A DNA stretch of 64,000 nt from Physcomitrium patens (lineage: Eukaryota; Streptophyta; Bryopsida; Funariales; Funariaceae), in assembly GCF_000002425.4 (NCBI RefSeq), contig NC_037254.1, positions 7,422,144 to 7,486,143 on the forward strand, read 5' to 3'. Within the stretch, counting starts at the first letter, position 1. Every line of letters begins with the position of its first letter. A program made the translations under genes and the position numbers. Below, piece after piece: positions 11,292 through 24,214 of this stretch. The notes below the pieces were generated by a model. That model worked only from the letters and a program-made list of their open reading frames with translations. It did not search any database and was not told where the DNA came from.

Positions 11292-14200
11292 TTATGCAGA
11301 GTCAGAATCTCTGTACACGGCCTTTATGTCCTTCTGAATGGTCTTGAACGATAGCCGAGGTAGCTGCTGCTCGTAAACGCTTGGGTCGATGCTTACTTTC
11401 ACGAAAGGCCAAGCAAGAACTCGAGCAGCTTCCTTTTCATCAGGCCCATCGCCAATGACACAAAACCATGCAGATCCGTCACTGTCTTGTTTGCGTTCAC
11501 GAATCCATCGGAAGCACTGCAATTTCCCCACCTCTCTTTATCTGAAAACTGCACCATCAAGTAGTGTCAGATTGTGATCATTCTCCTTAATCGCTCACAA
11601 GGTAGTTACCAGGGCAGGGAATCACACATCGTGTTTCAATCATGCTAGTTTTTTTCTGTCTTGTTTGATCTCTTCCTGAGTTGTTACTCATTGACTAGTG
11701 CAAGGGGTGTGGGCTCACTGTTTGAGCGGAAATAAGGATTGAGCTTGAAGAGCAAACATTTCACAAGACTTCGAATGAGGGTCCCGGATGTGACCAAGTA
11801 ATTGTACGAATAGGAAGGAACTACGACTAGCTCAGTAGCACTCTTAGAGCTTCTATCCCTCAAGGTAATTGATCGGACATTCTGCCTTCCTGGTGCCCAC
11901 CACCATCCAAAATATCTCAGCAAGAAATAGACTTGAATTTACACTGTTCAGTAGGATAACTCGGCAAATGTCACAGTTATAAGACCATGATTCTCGGTCC
12001 CTTTCGTCAGCTGCTGGTAAAGGAGCCGTGCTCTCGTATGACAGGATTACCAGAAGAAAGCCAACTATCAGTATATTTATCTGTCTCTTCATAAATGCCA
12101 TTCCATTTCTTGGCTTGTTCTGGACTCAGAAGGGTTTCCAGGCCCTGCAAGGGCGGCGAAACTGAACACCGTCAGTTTACAATTTCAATGCAATCTACAC
12201 TTAAAATTCCCCTTCAGCACATTGAGAAGGGCAGGCCAAATGAGCGTGCAATCAATAAACTCAAGCATTATAATGTTGTTTCACTGAACAGCGAACTGGC
12301 CCAATTTGATGTCTAAACTAGAACTCTGTTTTGATTGCTGATTTATGGATACAGGTCTCCTACGATGAACATCAGAAGTTGTAGAGAATCTTGACCTGCT
12401 CGTATCGTTGGATGATATACCGATGTAAGTATCTTAATTTTCGCAAGTTTTCAGCACCTAGTGGCGACGTCAAGCTAATTTCTCCAAACTTATAGTCATC
12501 AAGATCAATCCCATCATCATATTCTTGCAACGAATTCAAGTTTGGATAATCGTGTTCCTCCACCTGAATCACTTTCTTCCCTTTAGAAAATTTTCATTCT
12601 GCTCCAGCGGCTGACATACACCTACAATATAAGTCGTAAGAATGGATGACGTTGGTGGACTTCCAGGTGAGAAGGTCCCGACTGTTTCCGGTTGGACAAA
12701 CCTTGTTCTGAAATGCGAGTTGTTTCATGCAAATGAAATTCTGGAAATTGCTCAAAACAGTACACCAGCTGGTAGTTCTAGCACAAGAAGGAATAAGTAA
12801 ATAAACAGATAAACAATGTGAGAGCTCAATACCTGCTGATAGAAGAAATACTCGTCACACACTTCCAAGATAAGCTGCTCCCAACGGCGGCCAAGGTGAG
12901 TAGCCTTTTGGCAGTCCTTGTAACCATCGAACAGCCCCACGTATCGTCCGTCGAGGAGGGTTTGAAAGATTATCAGGGTTTCGTCCATGTCCCACACAAA
13001 CACCGTCAGACCTTTTCCGGCTGCGGTAGGGAACCTGACATCCTGTTCAGATGTTTCCTTGGTCGGATGATCTGCGAACACGCCGTCTTCATTTGGTGCT
13101 GCATATAGTCAAGACCTGCTGCATGTCACTTAAATTGATATCGACAACAAAGAGTGAATTCCTGTGACAAGCTTCTGATTCAACATGAGATCACTGTTCA
13201 TAGTGCAAAGGAAGTCACTCAAATTTGAAGCTTAACAGTTCATGAAAACCGTTTCAGATAATTTCGATTAATTTGAAAACAAGTTGTAATGGGTAGTATC
13301 CTGAGAGGACATCAGCACAAAGTTCAGATATAAAACAAATATTTTATCGCCTAGTCGAGTAGCCATTCACCAAAACTGCAATAACATGGTTTGGAATGGT
13401 ACTCTTTATGCCACATGGTGGAGAATCGGATGGACAAGCCTTGGATGAAAGTGACGGAGATGATTTTAATAGAATTCAGAGATGCTAAGCCAAGAGAGTT
13501 GCACAATATTGACGTTGAAGAATATGCGCAGCCATCACCTTCAGATTTGCACTCCTCGAACTCATCAAATGAAAGATTCCAGGGAAGGCTGGATTTTACG
13601 AGAGAAACGCTGTTAACAGGTAAGAGAAGTGGCTGAGTTTTCTTTAATCGTGAGCAGTATCCTCAACTAAGTAGCTTGAATGGTTCTATGTACAGTTTTT
13701 TGGAACGTTATTTAAGCGGAAATTACACCATGAAGTCCCAGCACCCAAATTAATTTAGAAAAATGATTAGCTGAAAAGAGAAATTGGGTACATCTTTACA
13801 ATGTACAGCACGAAATTATCACACTCCTCACTATTCGTTATCTTTTGGATGCTTTTTTAGGACGTCAGGTCTCCCCAGAAAGTATAAGAGGGTTTGATGA
13901 ATCTCTGTGTACTGACCTGTTTGTCAACTCACTGTAGAGTGGAGCAACTCGGCGAGTGTGTGGAGGGTTGAAGAAAGAACAAACTTCGGGTGCAGCTGAG
14001 GAATAATCCATGCTTTGAGCAGTCTTCATGACTGGCCTATCGCTGGTTACTGTTTGAGATATGATAGATTTCGTGGTGTGCAACTTCATAGTTGTACTAT
14101 CTCCTCTTCCATCACTTGGTGATTCTACAAGAATGCACTTCTTATATGAGATTTTCCGACAACACATCGATTGTCTAAAATCGCAACCCGCACGTTTCCG

Positions 14201-15311
14201 TTGGCAATTCTCATGACTATTCTTTTCTAAGCTATGGAAGATTGGGAACCATATTGACGCCCGCCGGTGCGAATTTTGTAGTGTCAATATCCTAAGCACA
14301 CGACTGTCCTCTGCTTCAAGCCCGTGGGAAAACTTCTCGTTTTTTATGAACTGAGCATAACCTGTTTTCTCTGCCTCTGAAATTTGTACGTAGAAAATGA
14401 CAATGAACACAAATCACAGCTCACAGCCGTAAACTATGGCTTTACCAGCTCGTGTTGATAAAGATGACAAGAAATGTGCAGAACCAGAATCAGAGTCTCC
14501 TTCACTACCTAGTCTCTACAGAAAGAATTGAAATCCTCTCGAAGCTCAAGTCCTCAGTGATAAAAAGTAACCAGACAATTTACAATGTCGCTAAAAACAA
14601 GCCTGGAAGCACTAATCATTTTCCTTTTTCACAGAACCCACAGAGCAACGTACTTTTGAGAAGCAATTCTGCGCCAAAATGTAATCTATCGTACATTAAC
14701 GAAAAACTAACAAAATTACAGTCGCAGAAACACATGCAAGCTGATTGTCATGTGTTCGCTGGCTCGTTCCTGTGCTTAAAACTTCTGAGTATTCTACTAC
14801 TGCGCACCCAATTGCACCACAAGATTTCTCACAAGTTCAACACACAACCACACTAACCAACACCACAAACAGTGAACATGTTTGCTTCCGCGGTGCCGCA
14901 AAACATGGACCTGGAAAGCCTCATTGAAGCATCCTTCAATACAGGACTTAAACCAACACTTCGAAGAGACACACACCCAGAATTCAGTAGGCAGAGCAGC
15001 AAATTGTCTCAACCACAAAAACTCAAGCTCAAGCAATCGAGCTCATATGCCTCAGCTAAAGATTGGTCACGATCTTTCACTCCTCCCCGCTTCCTGTAAA
15101 CGCGAACACTTACACTCCTGCTCTCTTTGTGGCCACTTTCTTCACATGTCACCCATGCAAAAGCCACCCTCCAGCAATTGACAATTGAGTTTCCTTCATG
15201 GATTGTTAAGCACATGCTGACTACAGAGCTTCTGCGTGATTGGAAAGTTGGGTGAAGGGCAACTTCGACGTGACTGATCTGGTGTTGCGTCTTAAGCGAA
15301 TCGACAAACAT
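11292..15311 (-). CDS. EYA: EYA-type (Eyes absent) HAD phosphatase
   Basis: EYA proteins are aspartate-dependent HAD phosphatases acting on phosphotyrosine; plant members lack the animal transactivation domain. Exons by phase: 15114-15311, 14446-14515, 13917-14376, 13539-13609, 12833-13098, 12396-12563, 12051-12144, 11719-11889 and 11292-11533, predicting 579 aa. The catalytic motif DxDxT is visible as FVWDMDETL in the fifth listed exon, followed by GRYVGLFDGYKD and a WEQ..L.VCDEYFFYQQ helix. The C-terminal motif is CVIGDGPDEKEAARVLAWPF in the last exon. LVTSGTLIRSLVKCLLFKL precedes it, as in Arabidopsis EYA. The first four exons encode about 265 residues before the phosphatase domain, rich in Ser and charged residues and unlike anything I recognise. 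Exon 1 is chosen because its GTAAGT donor is phase 0 and joins cleanly; that start is inference. Confidence 0.88.
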
Positions 15312-16372
15312 GCTAAATCCAAACTCGTCGTTGACTCAGAGAAGGCCTACAACATACCACATCTATGGCAGACGAGAGGAAGCTGTGGCGGCATCTTACA
15401 CCTCTGTCAGCAATAGTGGGCCTTCACAAGCTCTACGAGATTAAGGGCCTCAAAGAGCCGCAACCTAAGTCCTTCAAGGACTAATTGTAATCCTCCAACA
15501 GAACGAGAACTGTAAATTTGCAGGTCTTGCAGGTCTTGAGGCACCTACCAGATAAAGGTGATATAAGTAAAACATGGCCTCTACTCCACTTGAATGCTAG
15601 TTTATCCGGCAACATCCCTTACTAATATGGTAAGCAATGCGCCAAAAAAATAGCATTTAGAAGATCTCATGAGCCTTGAAGACAGAACCACTTTCATCTG
15701 GGTACGACCTAGGCGGGTGCATTCCCCCATGGCCTCCATATATGGCCAGTTACAACTCTCTTCCGCAATCTGAAGATACTGTCGTGCTTCACCACATTTG
15801 ATGCAGTTCGTGCACTGGATTTCACACATACGCAGTAGTCTGAGTCAAAAGGTTCTTCTGATTGAAAACAGAGTCTCCACCAACTCTCCAATAAATGACG
15901 ACTTCGAGAAGCTCATCCCCTGTAGACTTGATGTATCAGACTTGATTAGCCCTTTCAATGCGTGTAGTGCTCTTTCCTACTGCACCGAACACCGATGAAA
16001 TGTCCATCGAAAAATTTCCCACGTCAGCTGTGGAAGGATGTCAAGTAAAGCGCTAGCGTAGTAGTGAAGTTATAACAAATTCAGTTCATGCAGCTAATTT
16101 ATCCGTAACCGCAGTGAACAGAGAGCTCGTATATAAATACGTAAATTATAACCGAGCATAGGAGTTGAGCTCCATGCCCCATGTTCTACAACTTCAGAAC
16201 ATGCTGCAAGTAACCTTTTGAGAAAAATAAATATAAATAAATTAATTAATTAATTAAACTTAAACTAAAACTAAAACTAAAAAAAACTAAAAAGTGATGA
16301 GAAACAAATTGATCTAGTACTTGCTTCTGCACAAACAGCCAAGTCCAGTAGAAGATGTATGTAACAAAAGAC
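15312..16372. other. Region between EYA start and EndoU stop
   Basis: About 1 kb between two genes on the same strand, so it should hold the EndoU 3' end and the EYA promoter and leader. A low-complexity stretch at about 16225-16290 is made of AATT and AAACT units. Short open frames on both strands have no recognisable family. Confidence 0.5.
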
Positions 16373-18665
16373 TTAATCAAGAGCAATTGGAAAGACAGAA
16401 CCAATTCTGTTTTCACCCATGCGATAGCACTTGACGTTCACTCTGTAAGGACCCAGGTCTACGTAGTTGTCTTCTTGGCCACAGTAGAAACACAAAGTGT
16501 ACAAAGCGAACTCGAATTCTGGGCTCACGCCGACTAGGATGCTGCTTTGATCCTTTCGAACACCATTCCACTCCAATTGGACTGTGAGAAGCTGTGTTTG
16601 CGAGTCTGGCTGCACAAAACAACCGTGAAAAACATTGAGCAAAGAGAACGCAGGGCCGCTGCCGACACATGGAGAGGAATAGAACTTGCAAAAAACTTAC
16701 CAAGTCTCCCCCTCGCCTCCGTGGTAGAATGTAGCCTTGGTAATCTAGAGTTCCTTTTTCTTCCTCAACGTAAAACTGAGCGACCAACACGCAACAAATT
16801 GGATGGTTAGGTACACAGACAATCGAATAGTATCGAATCTATACATTCCAAGAGAGACTAATTAACTACCACTCAAAAATTGCTAAGGGAGCAAGGATCT
16901 CGTCTGCTTGAGTTAGTATACCTGGATCCAGTTGTGTAAGCCCGACACCTCTCCATTGCGCTTGATTTCTCCGACAAATACATGCTCAAACCCAGAAGAC
17001 GAATCTCGTGTGCCACCGCGATTGAAGAACTTAAACCATAGAATGCGCAATGTCTGCTTAAACTTTTCCATGCTTCCAGGAACGATTCTCTTTTCGGTGA
17101 GGTACCGGAGTAGGTATTTGATAGGACCAGTGCGGCTGATCTCTTCGATAAAGGCCACCTGTTCTCGTTCCTCTGCTGCTGAGTGCGCTTCGCTCCTACT
17201 CTCATCGGCACAGTAGTTATCCAACAGGTGGTAGAAACGAGCGTATGTGGGACGTTTGAACACACTCTTGTCCAAAAAGCTGAATAGAGAAGCTTCGGAC
17301 ACGTCCTCTTTGTTATAAAGCTTCTTGCCTCCTCCGCAATCGATCTCGTAGTCTTGGCCGGGTGTCAACCTGTTAAGATCAAGCTCCCACAGACGGTTGC
17401 AAGCAGCAGAGATGTCGGCCAGTTCTTCCTCCGTTGGTTCGATGTTCACAGAAACCTCTTCTGCATAATGCTGTTCACTAGGCTCATTCCCATATTCATT
17501 TAACTGCTCCTGAGCTGGACGTAAGTGCGGCCGGGGTTTACGACCTTGACCACGGCCACCTTGACTACCTGCCACCTGAACGCAAAGAGTGACGTGAAAA
17601 GAGTGCTTCCATTTGCATACCCAAACACGTACCTCACTTTCTTAGTCTCCAATGTTCAGCCCAGCCAAGAAGAGGGAGAGCAAATTTCATCACCGCAACA
17701 AACTTTCCTTCGAACGAACTGTCATCCTTGATAGATATTAGAGTGCGATTCTAAACAGTCACGCTACATAGAACCTGTACCATAGTCGGCCAAAAATGGC
17801 GGAAAGATGAATACCTAAGTCTTGTCCTCATAGATTGAAAATCAGGCACATGGAGAGACGAGCACCTGAGCCCAGCTGCCCCCTGAAGGATTCCCCTCTT
17901 CACGCTGTGGACGTGGACGCCGCCATTCAGGTTGAGTTTCTTGCTCATCATCATCGTGAGCTGGACGTGGACGCTCCCATGCAGATTGATTCCACTCGTC
18001 ACCATCAGTGCGTGCCGGACGTTGACGCCGCCACTCAGGTTGCCTTTCACCGGATTCAGCCTCTTGTGCCTTATGTGGAGATGACCTCCAGGGGGATGAA
18101 GAGGAGTGATGGCGACGCGAAGCTGATTCAACATTCTCTTCTACACAACACAAGCACCCCACGAATACATACAACTGAGCCAAACCACGAAGAAAGCTCC
18201 AAACAAAATTATTACAGCTTCCGGGAGCGCTATATTGAAAGAGCATAACAACGCTCAAATGATGAAATGCGTGTATCCAATCAAAGCCATACATCACAAA
18301 GGACTTCCTGGATATGGATTTCCATCCAGATTGCTCAATTTCCTCTCCCCCCCCGACACACACCCACCCACTCATAGAATATGAAAATTGCGGTCCAGAG
18401 TTCGTGCACCTAATACAGAGTTGAACGAGCCGCTCAAATCGAACCCCACAACTCTAACGAATCCAGCAACTAATCAAACCCAACAAGTCACTGGAGGCAA
18501 TTAGCATCGCCTACACGAAAGACAAACGTGAAAAATGCACAATCCAACATCAGAACTACCTTTCTTCTTCTCGTCGTTGTCGTCCAAGTGTAGCGCATCC
18601 ATCGCCAAGTCTTTGACCGCCTCCACGAGTCCCGAACTTTTGAGCGTATTGAAAAATCCCTCCAT
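16373..18665 (-). CDS. ENDOU: Poly(U)-specific endoribonuclease (XendoU/EndoU family)
   Basis: EndoU enzymes cut RNA at uridines, leaving 2',3'-cyclic phosphates. Five exons (18560-18665, 17866-18140, 16922-17575, 16701-16775, 16373-16609) sum to 448 codons plus stop with consistent phases. The EndoU domain fills roughly residues 155-448. It contains WELDLNRL, FKRPTYARFYHLLDNY, SGFEHVFVGE (first catalytic His), GLHNWIQ (second His), LDYQGYILPRRRG and a final block with SPEFEFALYTLCFYCG and YRVNVKCY, where the catalytic Lys is expected. The first 35 residues (MEGFFNTLKSSG...LDDNDEKKK) form a short amphipathic lead. Exon 2 is an Arg/Pro/Trp-rich low-complexity region with repeats of the type EWRRxRP, ending in GGSWAQ. 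Start: the ATG at 18665 is the first in the exon; the codon opening the upstream frame is GTG. No signal peptide is seen, unlike secreted animal forms. Confidence 0.93.
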
Positions 18666-19080
18666 CGGGGCAGCCGCAAACACTACCCGAGAATGAATTC
18701 CACCACCTGCTCAAGCACACCAATTGGCACAGACAAACTCCTTCGTCACGGAAACGCTGCAGTGTGCCTTGAAGCGGTTGAGGGGGCAACTGAGAACTGG
18801 GTCGGGGGGGGGTGGAGAGGCAATTGATCAGCTGCCATGCGAGCAGCAGGAATAGGTCTCCGAGGATCGAGCAACGAGACTGCCTCGTCGTCGTCATCGC
18901 CGTCGAGTGACCAGATTGGCAAGTGCTCGCCATCGCCGACGCTGGAGACCACTCCGCCCCTGCATTCTAATCCTGGCATTTCATATCGTCTTGTGCCTCG
19001 GTCCTGTTCACACGAGGGAATCTGGGTCCGACCTTTTCCTGCATTCCTGTATTTATGAGTATTAAGGGTTTGCAGTGCTT
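18666..19080. other. EndoU upstream region
   Basis: GC-richer DNA just upstream of the EndoU start, probably its leader and promoter. No gene is recognisable on either strand. Confidence 0.45.
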
Positions 19081-19659
19081 CACTTCCATCTCACTTTTTT
19101 GTTTCAAAATAAAAAATAAAATCTTCTCAAGCCTTTATACTCAGAGGAGGAGGAGGAGGAGGAGGAGTAGACAAGATGTTCCAACTTTTAAATCCTTTGC
19201 TAAGTTGAAGTTGATTAGCCTCATTTAGTTACTTTTATACTTGGGAAAATTAGCTCAAAAGTTGCAAGAGGAAAAAATGAAGTGGAACATATTATTTTTG
19301 TTATATGACATGAATAGTGTTTTTTCTTGGGATTTGAAGTAGGCCAATCTCAAAAAATTAATTTTCACAAAAAATTGAGTATTCAAATTAACTTACTACA
19401 AATAGTTACTAAATCAATTATTTATATTTGTAATAATCGAAAATGATTTGGCTTATTTCAAGGCCTCTCCTTACTTCATATTAGCTCTAAAAGTTTTTGA
19501 TCAATTGCCTCTAAACCTGTGTCGATGTTTTCAAAAGAGAGTTTTTTATTTAATAAATAAACAAATAAATCAAACAAGGGACTTTTGTAAGGCTTTTGTA
19601 CCATTGTTTTTTACTCCCTTACATATTACACAACATAAACGAGTTCTTTTTTATAGTGC

Positions 19660-19695
<36 letters not shown>

Positions 19696-19715
19696 CTAAT
19701 GTCAAATTGATATTA

Positions 19716-19753
<38 letters not shown>

Positions 19754-20640
19754 AACACACATATGTGTAGGCATACTAATAGAAATTTGTGTCATAAGCA
19801 CACAAATAATGAAAAATAGAATACATCAATTCTATACACAAAATTCTTTTAAATGCCTTAACTTAAATGCTAGTAGTTGCATTGATCTACATTATTTTAT
19901 TTTTGCCTATATGTAATAATAAATGAAGGCCTACAATGGTATTTTAATGTAGAAGTATAACCTTTATGTTTGCTTTTACATTGGATAAATAATTATCATT
20001 GTAGATATCTCTAAGAAAAACTGCTCTTATTGCTTCATAAACTTTACAAAAATTTCTTTTCCACACTTAAAAATTCCAGATGCAATGCATAAAATTCCAA
20101 ACTTGATTGTATAAAATTCTGCTCAAAGTACATATGGTTCCTTGCCCTATGTAAAGGCTTGTCGATTTCTTTATTTAATCTTCTATAATTGAATAAAATA
20201 TAAAATTTCTTATACTTAGCATCTTATAATATGGATTGTTTAAAATAACATGGATTGACATATTTGGTCAATGTTTTTAAAGAAAGATGGGTTTTTAAAA
20301 TTAATTTAATACGATTATTAGTTTAATAAGTTTAAAAAACAAACCTTTATTGTTTAGAGATTATAGAAAAGGATATCATATATATATATAAATATAAATA
20401 TATATATGAAAGAAATTAATACAAGTAATTTTTTTATTTTTAATGCAATATATGGCAATGCATTGTTTTAAAACCATATTTTTATTAGTATACCAATTTT
20501 AGATAGGAGATATAAAGTTTTTTGATGCATCTATGTAATGAATCCTAATTATACGTTCTTGAATACATGTAAATAAAATAAATTTATTTGTAATTTTAAA
20601 AATTCTTTCATGATAAAAAAAAAAAAAAAATCCCACATGT
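19081..20640. other. AT-rich island between EndoU and the DUF1640 gene
   Basis: The base composition switches sharply at both edges. Inside are a (GGA)n tract at 19145-19168, a 30-base poly(T) run at about 19662-19691, (TA)n at about 19721-19750 and poly(A) near 20617. No open frame matches a known family. It looks like an inserted or decayed repeat, but I found no terminal repeats. Confidence 0.5.
19662..19751. repeat. Poly(T) run followed by (TA)n microsatellite
   Basis: About 30 consecutive T, a 30-base spacer, then about 30 bases of TA repeats. Confidence 0.9.
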
Positions 20641-21639
20641 AACGTCGAAATTCAGTGAATTCTCATCTTTCTCCTGTGTGACTAGACACCACAATTCGAC
20701 TACACGAACTTGTGGAAGAACTATTCTGCTGAGCAGATACGAAGAATCAGCACAACTTAGCCCTTGGCCTGAACCAAAAGACGCTTTTGGTGCCTGTGTG
20801 CAAAGCCAGGATCAATATCAGTGAATAATCTGACAAACTCATGAATACATAAAAGATACTTTAAACTAACGATGACAGAATTCCTTCTACTAAAATCTCT
20901 GGACTGGAACGCTGCCTTTGACATGGTCCACTCTAGGATCAGTGTCTCCAACTCATTTTGGCTTCGTAGCAGTGCTCGCGTCGTCCTTTACAAGTATCGA
21001 AGAACTGCACAGTTCAGGACTGGGAATTCACATCATGGGAAGCAATTGCTGTGCTTCGAACCAGGTGAAACAATGGCGGGAGAGCAGGGGAGAGGGTTCG
21101 GCCAAAGCCGAACTTTCATGTGGATGGATGTCGTCGCAAGAGGACTAGGGTTTCGAATTTCAATACCATTCAATGCTCTCCGCGAATGAAGGCATATGAT
21201 TCTGTCATTCTCAATGTTCGTCATTAAGATTCCTGTGAGAATTGGCCATTTCTCACATGCTTGGTTTCATGTAAATGCCGCATGAGAATGTTCGCACGAG
21301 CAAAATGATCGGGTAGAAGATGTGCATTGGTGACTCCTCCGTAAGGCATGGCAGATGTTACGGTCTGCTCAGCCAGCAGCTACGAGAAGAGGAATGGTTT
21401 TCGACAGCCTGTGGGATTGTTTGTTCGGTGGACGCGGCCTTGCTGCTCTCTGTGTGATGTGGAGTGCTTGTGAAGGAGACTGATTGCGGGATCTCTGTTG
21501 GTGCGGATTCTTGATCCAGAGTGATGCTGTTTGCAGAGAGGTACATCCAGGGCGGTAGGATCAAGTCGAGGTTTGCAGTTCTGGATAGCCTTCTTGTAAT
21601 TTGAGAATTGAGGCGCAAGGGTTGCCTCAGGGTGGAGAA
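20641..21639. other. Upstream region of the DUF1640 gene
   Basis: Gene-like base composition but no supported exon. Open frames on either strand near 20757-21189 do not resemble a family. It probably contains the 5' leader and promoter of the plus-strand gene that starts at 21640. Confidence 0.45.
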
Positions 21640-24214
21640 ATGGCAGCTGCCGTGCGGAGAGCCATGCAGTATCCGGGGGCTCTCCCGCTGCAGACGATGC
21701 AATTAGCAGCGGGTGTCTCTCGCCCAGGCACTACCTCTGCGGAGTCGATTTGTTCCGATGTGAAATTGCAGTTGCCGGTGCTCCTGCCGTCGGTGCTTCA
21801 TGATTTGCAATTTGCGCACGATATCAGACCTTGTGAATTCTATTCAATTGGATTGAGCCCTTTGAGAGCGTGGAACTACGCGGCAGTAAGGGGATACTAC
21901 ATGCGCAATATTTCGCAACTTGTCGCTACGGCGAATAACAAGAGAGCCTTCCTCGTTGATACCCTGGCACTGGTAACTTCTCTTTTTCTTTAATGTACCA
22001 CCAATCGGATTCATTTGTTTTTTTTAGTCTCTTGAGGCTCTTACTTTAATTGAAACATCTCCATCAACATTCTTCGATTGGAAGGGGACTTTTAGTCATT
22101 CTTACCCAGATCTGCTCACGAAATTAGACTCTTAAATTTCTGCCGAGGTTGAAATTCATAAAGTCAAGTTGTGCCCGAAGCTCTCTACAAACTGTTGTTA
22201 AAATCTGAAAAATCAGCATAAAATTCAATTAACTTGTAGCTTTTCTTAGATGACTTAGCTGTTGATATGTTGAAGAGCGATGATTGCACCAAGAGGATTA
22301 GTCAGCTTCGTTGCAAGAACTCAGAATGAAATTTGTAGGGCTTTTCAACTCTGCACCGATGTTCCATGATGCAGTGGGATTCTATTAAGTATTCATGTTC
22401 ACGAGATTCATTTCTAAGAATTCCTTATCCACATTCTCCATTGTCGTCTTCTTTTTTCGCTTCTTTGAAATCCTTTGACAGCTGAAGAGCGTAGTGTGAG
22501 TATCATGACGTCCGCGGAATGTGTTGACAGGTTCGGAGATTAGAATCCCAGGGATTGACAGCTAAGCAGGCGGAGGCGATTACAGCAGTCATCACTGAAG
22601 TGCTTAATGACAGCTTAGAGAATGTGGCTCAATCGTTTACTTCCAAAACGGAGATGACAAGAGTACGTCTGTCAGTCCTTCCTTGATCATTACGCAGGCT
22701 AGCTCTTTTACTAGAACATGTCCATGCTCATTACTTTTTCATGAATGCTTGAATTAAAGATCAGACAATCTTTGGGGTTCATTAGCTTTTATGAGTTATT
22801 CTAAGGTGTGAACTGTTGCGCTCAGTCAATTCTGTTTGTTTTCTGTTCCGAGGAGATAAGGGACGTGCTCAGGAGACGAACTATCTTATTTTGGTGCGTG
22901 GTTGCAGAGTGAGATGATGGCCGAAGCAGCACTGTCCAAGTTTAAGAGTGAAGTTCAAAGTTCACAGGTATCATTCTTTTAATAGGCCGATTTCTCGTTT
23001 AAAGTCCATGCGATTTTGCGTCATTTCTTGATTATCCTTTTGGGCTAGTCCTATACTTGGTGCTCGTTGGAAGTGTAGACCTTTTAATCTATACGGGCAA
23101 ACTTATGAAGTCCGACGTTATGAGTGTAAATTTGTCCCTTACATGATTTCTGTTGTGCATAGGAGCTTCACTTCGCAACCTTGCAGCGAGAGACAGAAAG
23201 GCTTCGAACTGATATTGAGAAAATGCGAAGTGAACTTAGGTATATCTTAGCGCACCATTTGTCAATGTTCTCTTTCTCAAACTCACTGGAAGTATTTGTA
23301 GTTTTTCTTTTTCTAAATTTGCAGTAACTATCGTACCTTATTTCAATATTTTATGATGAATCTTTTATGTTGCAGGTATGAGATTGACAAAGTGACAGCA
23401 GGTCAGCGTCTGGATTTGAATCTAGAAAGAGGGTAATTCTTTCTTAAACTGTTGGTTTTCTATTTGTGATTTAACCGCTTTCTCTTTTTAACCTTGCTCC
23501 AAGTTGCATTGAGCGCGTGCCGAATGCTATGTGTCGATAAGCTGTGGCTTTTTATCCTAGTTTCAATATCCTGCCCTGTATTTTTAGTAGCCTGGAATTG
23601 GACGTATCTGTAAGAAGATTATGCTCCTGTTCAGGCGCATCCGAGAGGAGTTGGCTGCACAAAGCAGTGAGACTACCAATCTCACCAACAAGTTAGACAG
23701 GGTGAGTTAGATACGAGCCCATTTCAACTATCATTATTTTCTTAGATTTATTTTACAATTTTTTTATTCTATTTAATAAAATAAGCAGAAAGGCCCCATG
23801 TATAGTTTTTGGATTGTATTCCTCGAAAATATGGGTTTAGATGATGCAGAGGTATATTTCCGATCTGATGTCCTGCATGTGTGTTCTTGTGAGCAGGAAA
23901 TACATACACTAAAAACTCAACTCGAGGCAGCCAAGTATGATGTCATCAAATACTGCATTGGTACGGTTCTCCCACGGTGTTGCCTTGGGTTTTGTGTTTA
24001 CAGCTTTATTTTGTCACCTGTTTCATGGTATGGAACTTTGGTGATCATTTCAGAATTAGCAGTTTTGTAGAGAACAGACTCCTTGATTTTGAATAAGAGT
24101 ATCACATCGACAGATGTACCGCTGGTGATTTTCGGTAACATGAACTACTCGTATGCAGGTACCGTCGTGTCTGTTACGGCTGTTGGGCTTGGTCTTCTTC
24201 GCATCCTCATGTAA
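21640..24214 (+). CDS. DUF1640 / CCDC90-MCUR1-like mitochondrial coiled-coil protein
   Basis: DUF1640 proteins (CCDC90A/B in animals, Fmp32 in yeast) are inner-membrane coiled-coil proteins of mitochondria, linked to the calcium uniporter or to respiratory-complex assembly; the plant role is not settled. Eight exons: 21640-21972, 22531-22662, 22908-22967, 23163-23239, 23376-23432, 23635-23701, 23897-23960 and 24159-24214, predicting 281 aa. The family block DTLALVRRLESQGLTAKQAE spans the exon 1/2 junction, followed by ITAVITEVLNDSLENVAQSF. Exons 3-7 are a continuous heptad-rich coiled coil (LQRETERLRTDIEKMRSELR, then KLDREIHTLKTQLEAAKYDV). The last exon gives one hydrophobic helix (GTVVSVTAVGLGLLRILM) at the extreme C-terminus, the usual DUF1640 layout. 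The N-terminus (MAAAVRRAMQYPG) is basic and presequence-like. The upstream in-frame TTG was rejected as start. Confidence 0.9.

Noticed and set aside
14872-15099. 75-aa plus-strand ORF inside EYA intron 1
   Set aside because: It has a plausible ATG context but no homology that I recognise, and it lies antisense in an intron.
16225-16290. Interstitial telomere-like repeat (AAACT units)
   Set aside because: The unit is AAACT or AATT, not the plant telomere CCCTAAA/TTTAGGG.
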